DNA of 23,103 bases from Desulfohalobiaceae bacterium (GTDB lineage Bacteria > Desulfobacterota > Desulfovibrionia > Desulfovibrionales > Desulfothermaceae), in the NCBI GenBank assembly GCA_021737525.1, contig JAIPDU010000003.1:1-23103 (forward strand), written 5' to 3'. Below the pieces are notes generated by a model. That model ran no database searches, had not been told where the DNA came from, and saw nothing but the letters and a program-made list of their open reading frames with translations. Below are positions 7,231-15,071 of this stretch, piece after piece. Position numbers and translations under genes: made by a program. Within the stretch, counting starts at the first letter, position 1, and the number at the start of each line of letters is the position of its first letter.

Positions 7231-7719
7231 CTAACCGGAGAGGCCCTCCGCGTCGCGGGCCACCTTGTCCGCCATCCGCTGCCTGGATTGCTCCAGGCGC
7301 TCCCGGAGCCCCTCGTCCCGCAAGGCCAGGATCTGGACCGCCATCCAGGCCGCATTGCGCGCGCCCACCCGGTCCAGCCCCATGGTGCCCACGGGAAAGC
7401 CCGGAGGCATCTGCACCGTGGAGAGCAGGGCGTCCATACCGCCCAGACTGGAGGCGGAGACTGGCACTCCCAGCACCGGCCTGGTGGTCTTGGAGGCCAC
7501 CGCTCCGGCCAGGTGGGCAGCGAGCCCGGCGGCGCAGATGAAAACTTGGCAGCCCGCCTCCTCCATGTCCCGGACGATGTCCCGGGTCCGATCCGGAGTC
7601 CTGTGGGCGGAGGTCACGGTGAAGGCGTAGTCCACTCCGAGCTCATCCAGGATCTCCAGGCAGGGCTGCAGCGTTTCCCTGTCCGAGATGCTTCCGATCA
7701 AGACGGCCACTTGCGGCAT
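7231..7719 (-). CDS. purE: N5-carboxyaminoimidazole ribonucleotide mutase, class I PurE
   Basis: Moves the carboxylate of N5-CAIR to C4 to form CAIR in purine synthesis. The 162-aa protein opens with VAVLIGSISDRETLQPCLEI (the GSxSD phosphate-binding loop), then VTSAHRTPDRT (the catalytic SAHR motif), IFICAAGLAAHLAG-like text (seen as CQVFICAAGLAAHLAG), and GVPVSASSLGGMDALLSTVQMPPGFPVGT. The SAHRTP motif and the QMP-PG-VGT block mark class I PurE. The ATG at 7719 is chosen because AAGGAG lies about 6 nt upstream and the protein then starts directly at the first strand. The open frame continues 71 codons further upstream without similarity. It shares orientation with the PurD-like gene. Confidence 0.96.
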   Translation of the reverse strand: MPQVAVLIGSISDRETLQPCLEILDELGVDYAFTVTSAHRTPDRTRDIVRDMEEAGCQVFICAAGLAAHLAGAVASKTTRPVLGVPVSASSLGGMDALLSTVQMPPGFPVGTMGLDRVGARNAAWMAVQILALRDEGLRERLEQSRQRMADKVARDAEGLSG

Positions 7720-8079
7720 GGCAAATTCTCCTTGTCCGATTGTCGGTGTCTTTCGCCTTGACGCGACAAGTTCGGGCGCGCTACCGTTCATCAGGATCTG
7801 GCCCCTGTACCTGCCGCACGGAACATGCCCTTTCGCTTGTGCCGGAGCGGCACGGGGCGGCCAGCAGAAAGTTCCTTTGTAGTAGAAAATCCCGATCAGC
7901 GCAATTTCCCCGGAGGCGGGCGCCGTTTCCATACCTGCGCCACCGGGCGGGGTATCAAGGCGGACACCGAGTCGTAACTATTCATTACTTCTCTGGCCTC
8001 AGCGTAAATGCCCCGTAAAATGACGGTTTCCCAAGGTGGTGAATAGTTGCACCGAGTCAAACACGGCGCGGAGAGGCAT
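7720..8079. other. Divergent intergenic region purE/hyuA with small repeats
   Basis: No gene is supported in these 360 bases. They carry a direct repeat CACCGAGTC (7965-7973 and 8050-8058) and an inverted pair AACTATTCA (7976-7984) and TGAATAGTT (8040-8048), enclosing a roughly 55-nt stretch immediately before the hyuA-like start. This could be an operator for the plus-strand operon or the end repeats of a small decayed element. A CCTTGACG at 7756-7763 resembles a -35 box, but no good -10 follows. Confidence 0.4.
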
Positions 8080-9780
8080 ATGTTACTGGGAATCGATGTG
8101 GGAGGGACGCACACGGACGCTGTTCTGCTGGACCGATCCGGGCTGTTGGCTTCGGCCAAGGTGGAGACCCGGCAGGACGATCTGTTGCAGTCCATTCATG
8201 CCGCATTGGGCAGGATCCGGGACCTGGCCGGCGAGGTGGAGGTGCAGCGTTTCAATCTGAGCACCACCCTGTGCACCAACGCCATTGTCCAGGACGAGCT
8301 CAAGCCGGTGGGGGTGATGGTGAGCGCCGGGCCGGGCATTGACCCGGAGAATTTCCGGATCGGAGACCACTATGAGGTGATCCGGGGCGGTCTGGATCAC
8401 CGCGGAGAGGAGATCCAGGCCCTGGACCTGGACCAGGTGGAGCAGTGCACCAAGCGCTTCCTGGACCAGGGGCTGCGCGTCTTCGCCGCAGTGGGCAAGT
8501 TCTCCCCCCGCAATCCGGAGCACGAGGAGTCCATGGTCCGGGCCATCTCGGACAGGGCCGCCTTCCTTACCGCGGGACACTGGATCTCCGGACAGCTCAA
8601 CTTCCCCCGCCGGATCGCCACCTCCTACTACAACAGCGCGGTGTGGCCCATCTTCAACGAGTTCGCCAACTCCGTGGAGAGCTCGCTCAGGGAGCACCAC
8701 ATCTCCCCGCAGCTGAACATCCTCAAGGCCGACGGGGGGACCATGCCCCTGTCCCAGGCGCGGCGTCTTCCCGTGGAGAGCATATTTTCCGGTCCCGCAG
8801 CGAGCGTCATGGGGCTCATGGCCCTGTGCGACATCGAGGAGGACGCCCTGATGCTCGATGTGGGGGGAACCACCACGGACGTGGGCGTTTTTGCCGGAGG
8901 CGATCCCCTGGTGGAGGCGGAAAGCGTGGAGCTCGTTCATCGGCCCACACTGGTGCGGGCCATGAAGACCGAATCCATTGGCCTGGGAGGGGACTCGGCA
9001 ATCGCTCTGAGCGAGGACCTGTGTCGGGTGGGACCCCGCCGCCTGGGGGCCAGCCTGGCCTGCGGCGGGGAACAGGCCACCCTGGTGGACGCCCTGAACT
9101 GTATCTCGGAGGAGACCTTCGGGGACCGGGATGCCTCCATACGGGGAATGCGGGAGATAGGCTCCGGGCTGCAGTGTTCCGTGGAGGAGGCAGCGCTGCG
9201 CGTGGTTCGTCAGAGCTGCCGCAGCCTGCGGGAAAAAACCATGGCCATGCTGGAGCGGATCAACGAGCGGCCGGTGTACACGGTGCACGAGTTCCTGGAG
9301 TCCAGGCGAATCGAGCCCGGGAAGCTCTATATCATGGGCGGGCCGGCCCGGCTCCTTGCACCCTACCTGAGCCGGGAGTTCGGCCTGCCGGTGGTGGTGC
9401 CGGACAACGCGGGTGTGGCCAACGCCCTCGGAGCGGCCCTCGCCCGTCCCACCCTGCAGGCGGAGCTCTTCGCGGACACGCATCTGCACCATATGACCGT
9501 GCCGGTGCTGGGAAGACAGGAGCGTGTATCCAGGGACTACACCCTGAAACAGGCCAAGCGGGATCTCTCGGAGGATCTCTGCCGCTTTGTCCGGGACAAC
9601 TATCACTGGAGCGTGGACGAATCCGAAGCGGAGGTGGTGGAGGAGAGCGCCATGAACATGGTCCGCGGGGTCCACACCGTGGGACAGGACATTCGGGTCA
9701 AGTGTCAGATCAAACCGGGCATCACCCCGGATTACGAAGGAGTGGTCAAGTGTATATGCAAGGAGTTGCCAACCGGCTAG
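8080..9780 (+). CDS. Hydantoinase/oxoprolinase (HyuA) family protein
   Basis: A 566-aa protein of the HyuA superfamily (ASKHA ATPase fold), whose studied members open hydantoin, 5-oxoproline or acetone-type substrates with ATP, or condense amines. The nucleotide phosphate-1 loop is LLGIDVGGTHTDAVLLDRSG (residues 2-21) and the second is LDVGGTTTDVGVFAGGD (about 259-275). The NLSTTLCTNAIV block and SIFSGPAASVMGL (about 234-246) are also typical, followed by GGPARLLAPYLS and NAGVANALGAA near the C-terminus. It lacks the large C-terminal part of full HyuA enzymes and no HyuB gene is adjacent. ATG 8080 has GGAG 6 nt upstream; 11 extra codons upstream are possible. Its end overlaps the next gene by 25 nt, so the two are likely coupled. 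Substrate unknown. Confidence 0.85.
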   Translation: MLLGIDVGGTHTDAVLLDRSGLLASAKVETRQDDLLQSIHAALGRIRDLAGEVEVQRFNLSTTLCTNAIVQDELKPVGVMVSAGPGIDPENFRIGDHYEVIRGGLDHRGEEIQALDLDQVEQCTKRFLDQGLRVFAAVGKFSPRNPEHEESMVRAISDRAAFLTAGHWISGQLNFPRRIATSYYNSAVWPIFNEFANSVESSLREHHISPQLNILKADGGTMPLSQARRLPVESIFSGPAASVMGLMALCDIEEDALMLDVGGTTTDVGVFAGGDPLVEAESVELVHRPTLVRAMKTESIGLGGDSAIALSEDLCRVGPRRLGASLACGGEQATLVDALNCISEETFGDRDASIRGMREIGSGLQCSVEEAALRVVRQSCRSLREKTMAMLERINERPVYTVHEFLESRRIEPGKLYIMGGPARLLAPYLSREFGLPVVVPDNAGVANALGAALARPTLQAELFADTHLHHMTVPVLGRQERVSRDYTLKQAKRDLSEDLCRFVRDNYHWSVDESEAEVVEESAMNMVRGVHTVGQDIRVKCQIKPGITPDYEGVVKCICKELPTG

Positions 9781-11078
9781 GCGTGGTCTTCTTCCCCGCC
9801 TTCGACTGGGCCATCAGCCCGACGCATCCCGAGCGCCAGGAACGCCTCCTCTACACCATGGACCAGCTCAAGGAGGAGGGGGTCTTCGATATCCCCGGGA
9901 TCGAGGAATACCGGCCGGACGAGGCGGGCCTGGAGGACGTGCGGCGGGTCCATTTCAGCTTTCCGGACACCGAGTCCCATCTGACCCCGTCCCACTTGAT
10001 TGCTGCGGGCGGTGCGATCAAGGCGGCCAAGCTCCTCAGGGAGGGGGATGCGGACAAGGCCTTCGCCCTGGTCCGTCCGCCCGGGCATCACGCCATGAAG
10101 GCCGTCCACGGAGGGCGCGGCTTTTGCAACGTGAACATCGAGGCCATCATGGTGGAGTATCTGCGGGAGCACTACGGGGTGGGCCGGGTGGCCATCGTGG
10201 ACACGGACTGCCATCACGGGGACGGAACCCAGGATGTCTACTGGCACGACCCGGAGACCCTGTATATTTCCCTGCATCAGGACGGCCGGACCCTTTTCCC
10301 GGGCTCGGGCTTTTCCAGCGAGCTGGGCGGGCCCAAGGCGCTGGGCAAGACCATCAACATCCCCCTGCCCCCGCGGACCTCGGACGAGGGATTTCTGCAC
10401 GCCGTGGACGAGGTGGTCCTGCCCATTCTGGAGGACTTCCGGCCCGAGATCGTGATCAATTCCGCGGGGCAGGACAATCACTTCTCCGATCCCCTCACGG
10501 ACATGAACTTCTCCGCCCAGGGCTACGCCGCACTGAATCAGAGGCTCAACCCGGACATCGCGGTCCTGGAGGGGGGCTACTCCATCCACGGGGCCCTGCC
10601 CTATGTGAACACCGGGATCATCCTGGCCATGGCCGGCCTGGACTACGCCTATGTCCGGGAGCCCGACTTCGACCCGGAAAGCTTGCGCCAGGACAAGCGG
10701 ACCCGGGAGTATATCCACCAGATTTGCTCCCAGGCCAGGCAGAGCTATTTCCATCCACCGGATTCCGGAATAAGCCGGAACATGGAGGACGGCTATTTCG
10801 TGCGCTCCAAGGAGATCTTCTACGACACCGACTTCATCACCGAGCGCCAGAGGGAGCACCTTCTGGACTGCGACCACTGCTCCGGCCTTTTGCTCATGGA
10901 GTCCTCCTCCAGCAGACTCAAGAACTGTCTGGGCATCGAGATCCCCAGGGGCGCCTGCCAGCGTTGCCAGAGCGCCGGACAGATGTACTTCGACAAGGCC
11001 CAGCAGAACGAGAGCCTGAGGAACATGCAGCTCATTGACAGGCCCGGCGGGGCGGTCAGGCGTTTCCGTCGGGAATAG
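9756..11078 (+). CDS. Histone-deacetylase-family (arginase-fold) amidohydrolase with Cys-pair tail
   Basis: Zinc amidohydrolase of the HDAC/AcuC/acetylpolyamine amidohydrolase superfamily, 440 aa. Motifs in order: RPPGHHA (107-113, catalytic His pair 111-112), GFCNVNIEA (122-130), VDTDCHHGDGTQD (148-160, zinc ligands Asp151 and His153), SLHQDG, NSAGQDNHFSDPLTDMNF (235-252, zinc ligand Asp240) and LEGGYS (271-276, Tyr275). All catalytic residues are kept. Residues 310-440 extend beyond the usual domain and hold CxxC pairs Cys372/375 and Cys401/404, plus Cys391, resembling a zinc ribbon. ATG 9756 overlaps the hyuA-like end by 25 nt; a GTG at 9783 is an alternative. The substrate is probably a small acetylated amine or a protein lysine; context ties it to the HyuA-like protein and two kinases. 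Confidence 0.9.
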   Translation: MQGVANRLGVVFFPAFDWAISPTHPERQERLLYTMDQLKEEGVFDIPGIEEYRPDEAGLEDVRRVHFSFPDTESHLTPSHLIAAGGAIKAAKLLREGDADKAFALVRPPGHHAMKAVHGGRGFCNVNIEAIMVEYLREHYGVGRVAIVDTDCHHGDGTQDVYWHDPETLYISLHQDGRTLFPGSGFSSELGGPKALGKTINIPLPPRTSDEGFLHAVDEVVLPILEDFRPEIVINSAGQDNHFSDPLTDMNFSAQGYAALNQRLNPDIAVLEGGYSIHGALPYVNTGIILAMAGLDYAYVREPDFDPESLRQDKRTREYIHQICSQARQSYFHPPDSGISRNMEDGYFVRSKEIFYDTDFITERQREHLLDCDHCSGLLLMESSSSRLKNCLGIEIPRGACQRCQSAGQMYFDKAQQNESLRNMQLIDRPGGAVRRFRRE

Positions 11079-11088
11079 GAGGCGAGCC

Positions 11089-12573
11089 ATGTCCACTGAA
11101 GAGGAGCGCACCTACCTCCTGGAGACCGTTCAGTCCCTGAACAGGGAGCTTGTGGTCATTTCCCCGGACCATGTGATCGTCGCGGCGAATGACTACGCCA
11201 AGGGGAAGTACGGCAGGGACATGGTGGGCAAGCACTGCCATGCGGTCTACTACGGCAGGGAAAAGCCGTGTTCGTCCTGTCCCGTCCAGGGACAGGCCCG
11301 GGAAGAGCTTTTCGAGCACACGGAAGCCGAGCAGATGGAGGGCACGGAATACGGGGCGGTCTGCTATCCCCTCGAATCCGAGAACTGCCCGGGCTGTGTG
11401 GCCAAGGTGGATTTCGATCCGCCCAAGATGGATCGTCTGCGGAAACGGCTGCAGCAGTCCAACGCCTTCCTGCACAATCTGCTTGTCAGCTCGGTGGACG
11501 CGGTCATTGCCGCGGACATGCGGGGCAACATCCTCATCTTCAACGACGTGGCCGCGGAGGTGCTCGGCTATTCCCGGGAGGAGGCCATGGCCAGGCTGGA
11601 CATCCGGGACATCTATCCCGAGGACGGGGCCAGGGAGGTGATGGGGATGCTGCGCAGCGAGGACAAGGGCGGCAGGGGCAAGCTCAAGTCCTATCGGGTG
11701 GAGGTCCTGTCCAAGGAGGGGGAACGGATTCCCATCAGCCTGAATGCCTCGGTGATTTACGAGGGCGGGGAGGAAGTGGCCACCATCGGATACTTCTACG
11801 ATATGCGCGAGGATCTCAAGATGGAGAAGGAGCTGGAGGAGACCAGGCTGGAGCTCTTCCAGTCGGCCAAAATGGCGGCCCTGGGCAAGCTCGCCGCTGG
11901 CGTGGCGCACCAGATCAACAATCCCCTGGCCGGGATCAATCTCTTCGCTCAGCTGCTCCTGGAGGAGCACGAGCTGGGTGACGAGGCACTGGAGGATGTC
12001 CAGCGCATCCTGGAGGACACCAACCGCTGCCGGGAAACGGTGCGGGAGCTTTTGGAGTTCGCCAAGCAGTCCTCCTACGAGGCCAAGCCGCAGGACATCA
12101 ACAAGGCCCTGTCCCGGACGGTGTTCCTGCTGGAGAAGCACGCCATATTCCACAACATCGAGATCCGGAAGGAGTTCGAGGAGGGTCTGCCCTACCCGGA
12201 GTGCGATCTGCAGCAGCTGAGCCACGTCTTCATGAACATCATCATCAATGCCGCCGAGGCCATGGAGGGAAACGGGGTCCTGCGCGTGGCCACCCAGAGC
12301 CTGCCCGGGGACTGGATCCGGGTCACCATCGCGGACACCGGTCCGGGGATCGATCCCCAGGTCCTGCCCTATATCTTCGATCCCTTCTTCAGCACCAAGG
12401 AGACAGCGAAAAACGGCCAGGAAAAGGGTGGTAGCGGCACAGGTCTGGGCCTCATCGTGGCCTACCGCATCGTGCGCAATCACCGCGGCAGGTTGCATGT
12501 GGCCAATCACGAGGAAGGCGGGGCGGTGTTCACCATCGATCTTCCTTTGGTCCAACACGGCAAGGGGGAATAG
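11089..12573 (+). CDS. PAS-domain sensor histidine kinase with N-terminal Cys cluster
   Basis: Soluble 494-aa sensor kinase with no membrane segment. Residues 10-110 form a PAS-like domain with Cys50, Cys61, Cys64, Cys92, Cys100 and Cys103 (pattern C-x10-CxxC and C-x7-CxxC), a likely metal or redox site. A second PAS domain spans about 125-245 (ADMRGNILIFNDVAAEVLGY). The dimerisation helix carries the phospho-acceptor His274 in GVAHQINNPLAG, the form typical of NtrB-like kinases. HATPase boxes follow: NIIINAAEAM (N), DTGPGI (G1), FDPFFSTK (F) and GSGTGLGL (G2). ATG 11089 has AGGAGG 6 nt upstream, overlapping the preceding stop. Only 10 nt separate it from the deacetylase gene and 3 nt from the next kinase, so one transcript is likely. 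Confidence 0.93.
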   Translation: MSTEEERTYLLETVQSLNRELVVISPDHVIVAANDYAKGKYGRDMVGKHCHAVYYGREKPCSSCPVQGQAREELFEHTEAEQMEGTEYGAVCYPLESENCPGCVAKVDFDPPKMDRLRKRLQQSNAFLHNLLVSSVDAVIAADMRGNILIFNDVAAEVLGYSREEAMARLDIRDIYPEDGAREVMGMLRSEDKGGRGKLKSYRVEVLSKEGERIPISLNASVIYEGGEEVATIGYFYDMREDLKMEKELEETRLELFQSAKMAALGKLAAGVAHQINNPLAGINLFAQLLLEEHELGDEALEDVQRILEDTNRCRETVRELLEFAKQSSYEAKPQDINKALSRTVFLLEKHAIFHNIEIRKEFEEGLPYPECDLQQLSHVFMNIIINAAEAMEGNGVLRVATQSLPGDWIRVTIADTGPGIDPQVLPYIFDPFFSTKETAKNGQEKGGSGTGLGLIVAYRIVRNHRGRLHVANHEEGGAVFTIDLPLVQHGKGE

Positions 12574-12576
12574 ACC

Positions 12577-14085
12577 ATGGCGCCGGAAAATCAGGACCAG
12601 CTCAAGGTCCTCGTCGTGGACGACGAAGAGCATATCCGCATTGCCGTGGAACGGATCCTGCGGCGCCTGGATTGCGGCGTGCTGCAAGCATCGAACGGGG
12701 AGCACGCCCTGTCCATTCTCCAGGAACAGGACGTGGCCGTGGTTCTTCTGGACCTGAAGATGCCCGGAATGGACGGCATGGAGGTGCACAGCCGCATCCG
12801 GGAGGCGGGATACCAGGTCCAGGTCATCATCATTACCGGATACGCCACCCTGGAGACGGCGATCGAGGCCATGAAGAAGGGGGCCTTCGACTTCATTCCC
12901 AAGCCCTTTGACAAGGATCACCTGGCCCTCGTTGTGGACCGGGCCCTGAACAGCATCCGGCTGGAGCAGGAGCGGGCCAGGCTGGAGCAGGAAAGACAGC
13001 GGGCCCTGCTCGATCTGAACACGGAAAAAAGCAGGATCCGCACTATTCTCGAATCCCTGCCCAACGGGGTGATCGTGACCAATACCCAGGGCAGGGTGGT
13101 ATTGATGAATCAAATGGCCAGACAGATCCTGGCCGGGGAGGAGAGCCCCATCGGCTGCGAGATCGGGGAGTGTCTGGAGGACGGCGAGCTGTGCGACCTG
13201 ATCCGGAGCCAGTCCGTGGCGGCCCAGAGCGAGGGCAGCTCCTACGAGCTGCAGCTGGGCGATGACAGCTTTTATATGGTCCAGACCAATCCGGTCCTGG
13301 GGGAGGAGGGCGAGTGCCTGGGGGCTGTGATCGTTTTCGGCGACATCTCCGATCTCAAGGAGATGGATCGGCTGAAGTCCGAATTCGTGGCCAAGGTCTC
13401 CCACGAGCTTCGCTCTCCCCTGTCCACCATCCACGAGCAGATGGCCCTCGTGCTGCAGGATATGCTGGAGCACGAGCAGCCGGAAAAGGAGCAGCGCATC
13501 CTTTCCCGGGCCAAGGAGAAGACCAAGGGAATGCTCTCCCTGATCGAGGACCTTCTGGACCTCTCCCGTGTGGAGGCGGGGTCGGCCTTCAATGACGTGC
13601 AAAGAGTGGATATCCGTCAGACCCTTGAGTCCCAGGTGGATTTCTTCCAGGACCGGGCGGCGGAGAAGGAACAGGAGCTCACCCTGGAAGCCGCGGGCGA
13701 GGAATGGCCCATCGTGGAGGCCGACCCCAGGGCCATGGAAAGCGTCTTCGGCAACCTCATCGGCAATGCGGTGAAGTACACCCCTGAGGGGGGGCGTGTC
13801 GCGGTCCGGATCGGCCCGGTGGAGCAGGGCCGGGTCCGGGTGGAGGTCCAGGACGACGGGATAGGTATCAGCGAAAAGGAGCAATCCCGGATCTTTGAGC
13901 GCTTTTACCGGGTGAAGAACGGGCAGACCAGGAATATCAGCGGAACCGGTCTGGGGCTGCCCATCGTCAAGGGGATCCTGGACGACATGGGCGGGAGCAT
14001 TTCCCTGAGCAGCCAGCACGGCCAGGGCAGCACCTTTTACGTTTGGCTGCCGGTGAGCGAAAGCTCGGTCCGGGAAGGAAACTAG
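12577..14085 (+). CDS. Receiver-PAS-histidine kinase hybrid
   Basis: A 502-aa cytosolic phosphorelay protein with the receiver first. The receiver (residues 8-125) has the acidic pair VVDDEE, phospho-acceptor Asp59 in LLDLKMPG, the Thr in IITGYA, and Lys109 in FIPKPF. A charged coiled-coil linker (about 125-155) leads into a PAS domain (about 152-260). The kinase core has His276 in KVSHELRSPLS, then NLIGNAVKYTPEGG (N box), DDGIGIS (G1), FERFYRV (F) and GTGLGLPIVKG (G2), of PhoR/HisKA class. It lies 3 nt after the upstream kinase with AAGGGGGA as its ribosome site. A natural reading is that the upstream kinase phosphorylates this receiver, which tunes its own kinase. The final output regulator could be the convergent NtrC-like protein. 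Confidence 0.93.
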   Translation: MAPENQDQLKVLVVDDEEHIRIAVERILRRLDCGVLQASNGEHALSILQEQDVAVVLLDLKMPGMDGMEVHSRIREAGYQVQVIIITGYATLETAIEAMKKGAFDFIPKPFDKDHLALVVDRALNSIRLEQERARLEQERQRALLDLNTEKSRIRTILESLPNGVIVTNTQGRVVLMNQMARQILAGEESPIGCEIGECLEDGELCDLIRSQSVAAQSEGSSYELQLGDDSFYMVQTNPVLGEEGECLGAVIVFGDISDLKEMDRLKSEFVAKVSHELRSPLSTIHEQMALVLQDMLEHEQPEKEQRILSRAKEKTKGMLSLIEDLLDLSRVEAGSAFNDVQRVDIRQTLESQVDFFQDRAAEKEQELTLEAAGEEWPIVEADPRAMESVFGNLIGNAVKYTPEGGRVAVRIGPVEQGRVRVEVQDDGIGISEKEQSRIFERFYRVKNGQTRNISGTGLGLPIVKGILDDMGGSISLSSQHGQGSTFYVWLPVSESSVREGN

Positions 14086-14150
14086 CCCTGTCCTTTACCC
14101 ACAAATAGAGAATAGAGGAAAAAGCAATCGTTTCGAGTTAATGTCAGATA
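14086..14150. other. 3' flank of plus-strand kinase operon
   Basis: The rest of the 420-base gap to the archaemetzincin gene (14086-14150 and 14420-14505) holds no gene. I see no stable terminator hairpin after the hybrid kinase; the sequence turns abruptly A-rich after 14095, marking the border of the repeat-flanked pseudogene segment. Confidence 0.4.
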
Positions 14151-14184
14151 CTCACCACAGAGAACACAGAGAGCACAGAGGAAA
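14151..14184 (+). repeat. Left CACAGAG-type flanking repeat
   Basis: CTCACCACAGAGAACACAGA continuing with GAGCACAGAGGAAA. It consists of three near-copies of an ACAGAG-containing unit about 9-11 nt long and is the inverted counterpart of 14387-14419. Such arrays commonly bracket GxxExxY-family genes. Confidence 0.8.
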
Positions 14185-14371
14185 TGAAGAGAGATCCGTT
14201 TACGGAAAAAGTCATTGGCTGTGCGTTAGAAGCCCACCGTGCGTTGGGTCCGGGGTTGTTAGAGTCAACATATGGGGCAAGGCCCAATTGCTTACATATA
14301 TGAAGCTAGCACAGATCAAGGCGGGGCTTCTGATCGATTTCAATATCCGAAGGCTCGCCGATGGCATCTAG
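14184..14371 (+). pseudogene. GxxExxY-family protein, internally deleted and frameshifted
   Basis: From ATG 14184 one frame reads VIGCALEAHRALGPGLLEST followed by YG, a close match to the family N-terminus (IIGxAxEVHxxLGPGLLES-Y), and then ends at a TGA after 39 codons. In another frame the 3' part reads AQLLTYMKLAQIKAGLLIDF and NIRRLADGI, which is the family C-terminus. Intact members are about 125 aa; the middle (the GxxExxY core and the catalytic-looking IDLL/ELKA region) is missing and the halves are out of frame. Bracketing by inverted CACAGAG repeats supports the identity. The family is small, of unknown function, and thought to be horizontally spread; the recent look of both ends suggests the deletion is not ancient. 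Confidence 0.85.
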
Positions 14372-14386
14372 CGTTTCAAGCTCTAA

Positions 14387-14419
14387 TTTCTCTGTGGTCT
14401 CTGTGATCTCTGTGGTGAA
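14387..14419 (-). repeat. Right CACAGAG-type flanking repeat
   Basis: TTTCTCTGTGGTCTCTGTGA continuing with TCTCTGTGGTGAA. Its reverse complement aligns with 14151-14184 at about 29 of 33 positions. Together the two arms could fold the whole pseudogene transcript into a long hairpin. Confidence 0.8.
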
Positions 14420-14505
14420 AAAAGCCGTAAAGGAGAATACACGAAGGTTTCATCTTCTCAGGTTATGTATAATGGCAATAAATTGTTTGTGGGTAAAGGG
14501 CATAA

Positions 14506-15066
14506 CTAGCCCAAGGAAAGCCTGTCCTCTTCCAGGGCGTCCTGCAGCCAGACCCTGCAGTAGCGGCAGAAGCGGTCCGTCTTGTGATCCACGTCGGACA
14601 TTTTGCGGCAGTAGTGCATAAGGCAGGAGGAGTCCGGACAGTGTTTCAGGCCCAGGGTGTGCCCGAGCTCGTGCAGGGCTTCCTTGAGGCTGCGCTGCGT
14701 GGTGAGCCCGCTCTCTTGGACAAGGGACGGGGGGTTGGAATCGCTCAGGCGGTAGAGGGAGATGATTGCGGCGGTTCCCTTGAGCTGGGCTTCGCCGTAG
14801 ACATGGGTCAGGATGGGAATATACAGGTCCCTCTCCGTGATGGCCAGAATCCGGCAGCCGGGATGCGGAAGCAAAGCCGCGAGCTTGTCCAGGATGGGCG
14901 TGGAGTGGTGCTGCTGGCGATGAGGGGAATAGGCGAAATCGATGTGCTGAAGCAGGGGAACGATCCGGGCGGGCAGGCCGAAATTCTGGGCCACTGCCTT
15001 GCGCACGGGCACTGTCACGGACGAGGGGATCCCCCCGATGGGGGAGATAATGATTTCCCGTTCCAA
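14506..15066 (-). CDS. Archaemetzincin family zinc metalloprotease
   Basis: A 186-aa protein with the extended zinc motif HELGHTLGLKHC (residues 132-143: His132, His136 and His142 as ligands, Glu133 as base), followed by the family-specific CLMHYC (148-153, with the metzincin Met150) and a second CxxC (Cys167, Cys170) that in archaemetzincins helps bind a structural zinc with Cys143/148. The N-terminus (IIISPIGGIPSSVTVPV) and the ITERDLYIPILTHVYGEAQL block are also typical. No signal peptide, so cytosolic. The start is a TTG at 15066, 5 nt after the NtrC-like stop; no ATG is available before the motif. Its physiological substrate is unknown; tight coupling to a sigma-54 activator is its main clue. 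Confidence 0.9.
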   Translation of the reverse strand: MEREIIISPIGGIPSSVTVPVRKAVAQNFGLPARIVPLLQHIDFAYSPHRQQHHSTPILDKLAALLPHPGCRILAITERDLYIPILTHVYGEAQLKGTAAIISLYRLSDSNPPSLVQESGLTTQRSLKEALHELGHTLGLKHCPDSSCLMHYCRKMSDVDHKTDRFCRYCRVWLQDALEEDRLSLG

Positions 15067-15071
15067 AGTCG

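Noticed and set aside
8445..9755. In-frame N-terminal extension of the deacetylase (over 400 codons)
   Set aside because: The extension overlaps the hyuA-like gene in another frame and is Gly/Arg/Pro-rich; the HDAC homology starts after the ATG at 9756.
9777..11111. Minus-strand 444-codon open frame over the deacetylase gene
   Set aside because: The plus-strand HDAC frame has all catalytic motifs; the antisense frame is low-complexity in His/Val/Gly/Leu and is a GC shadow.
11056..14019. Minus-strand 987-codon open frame over both kinases
   Set aside because: Kinase motifs are clear on the plus strand, and the antisense frame spans two genes, a typical high-GC artefact.
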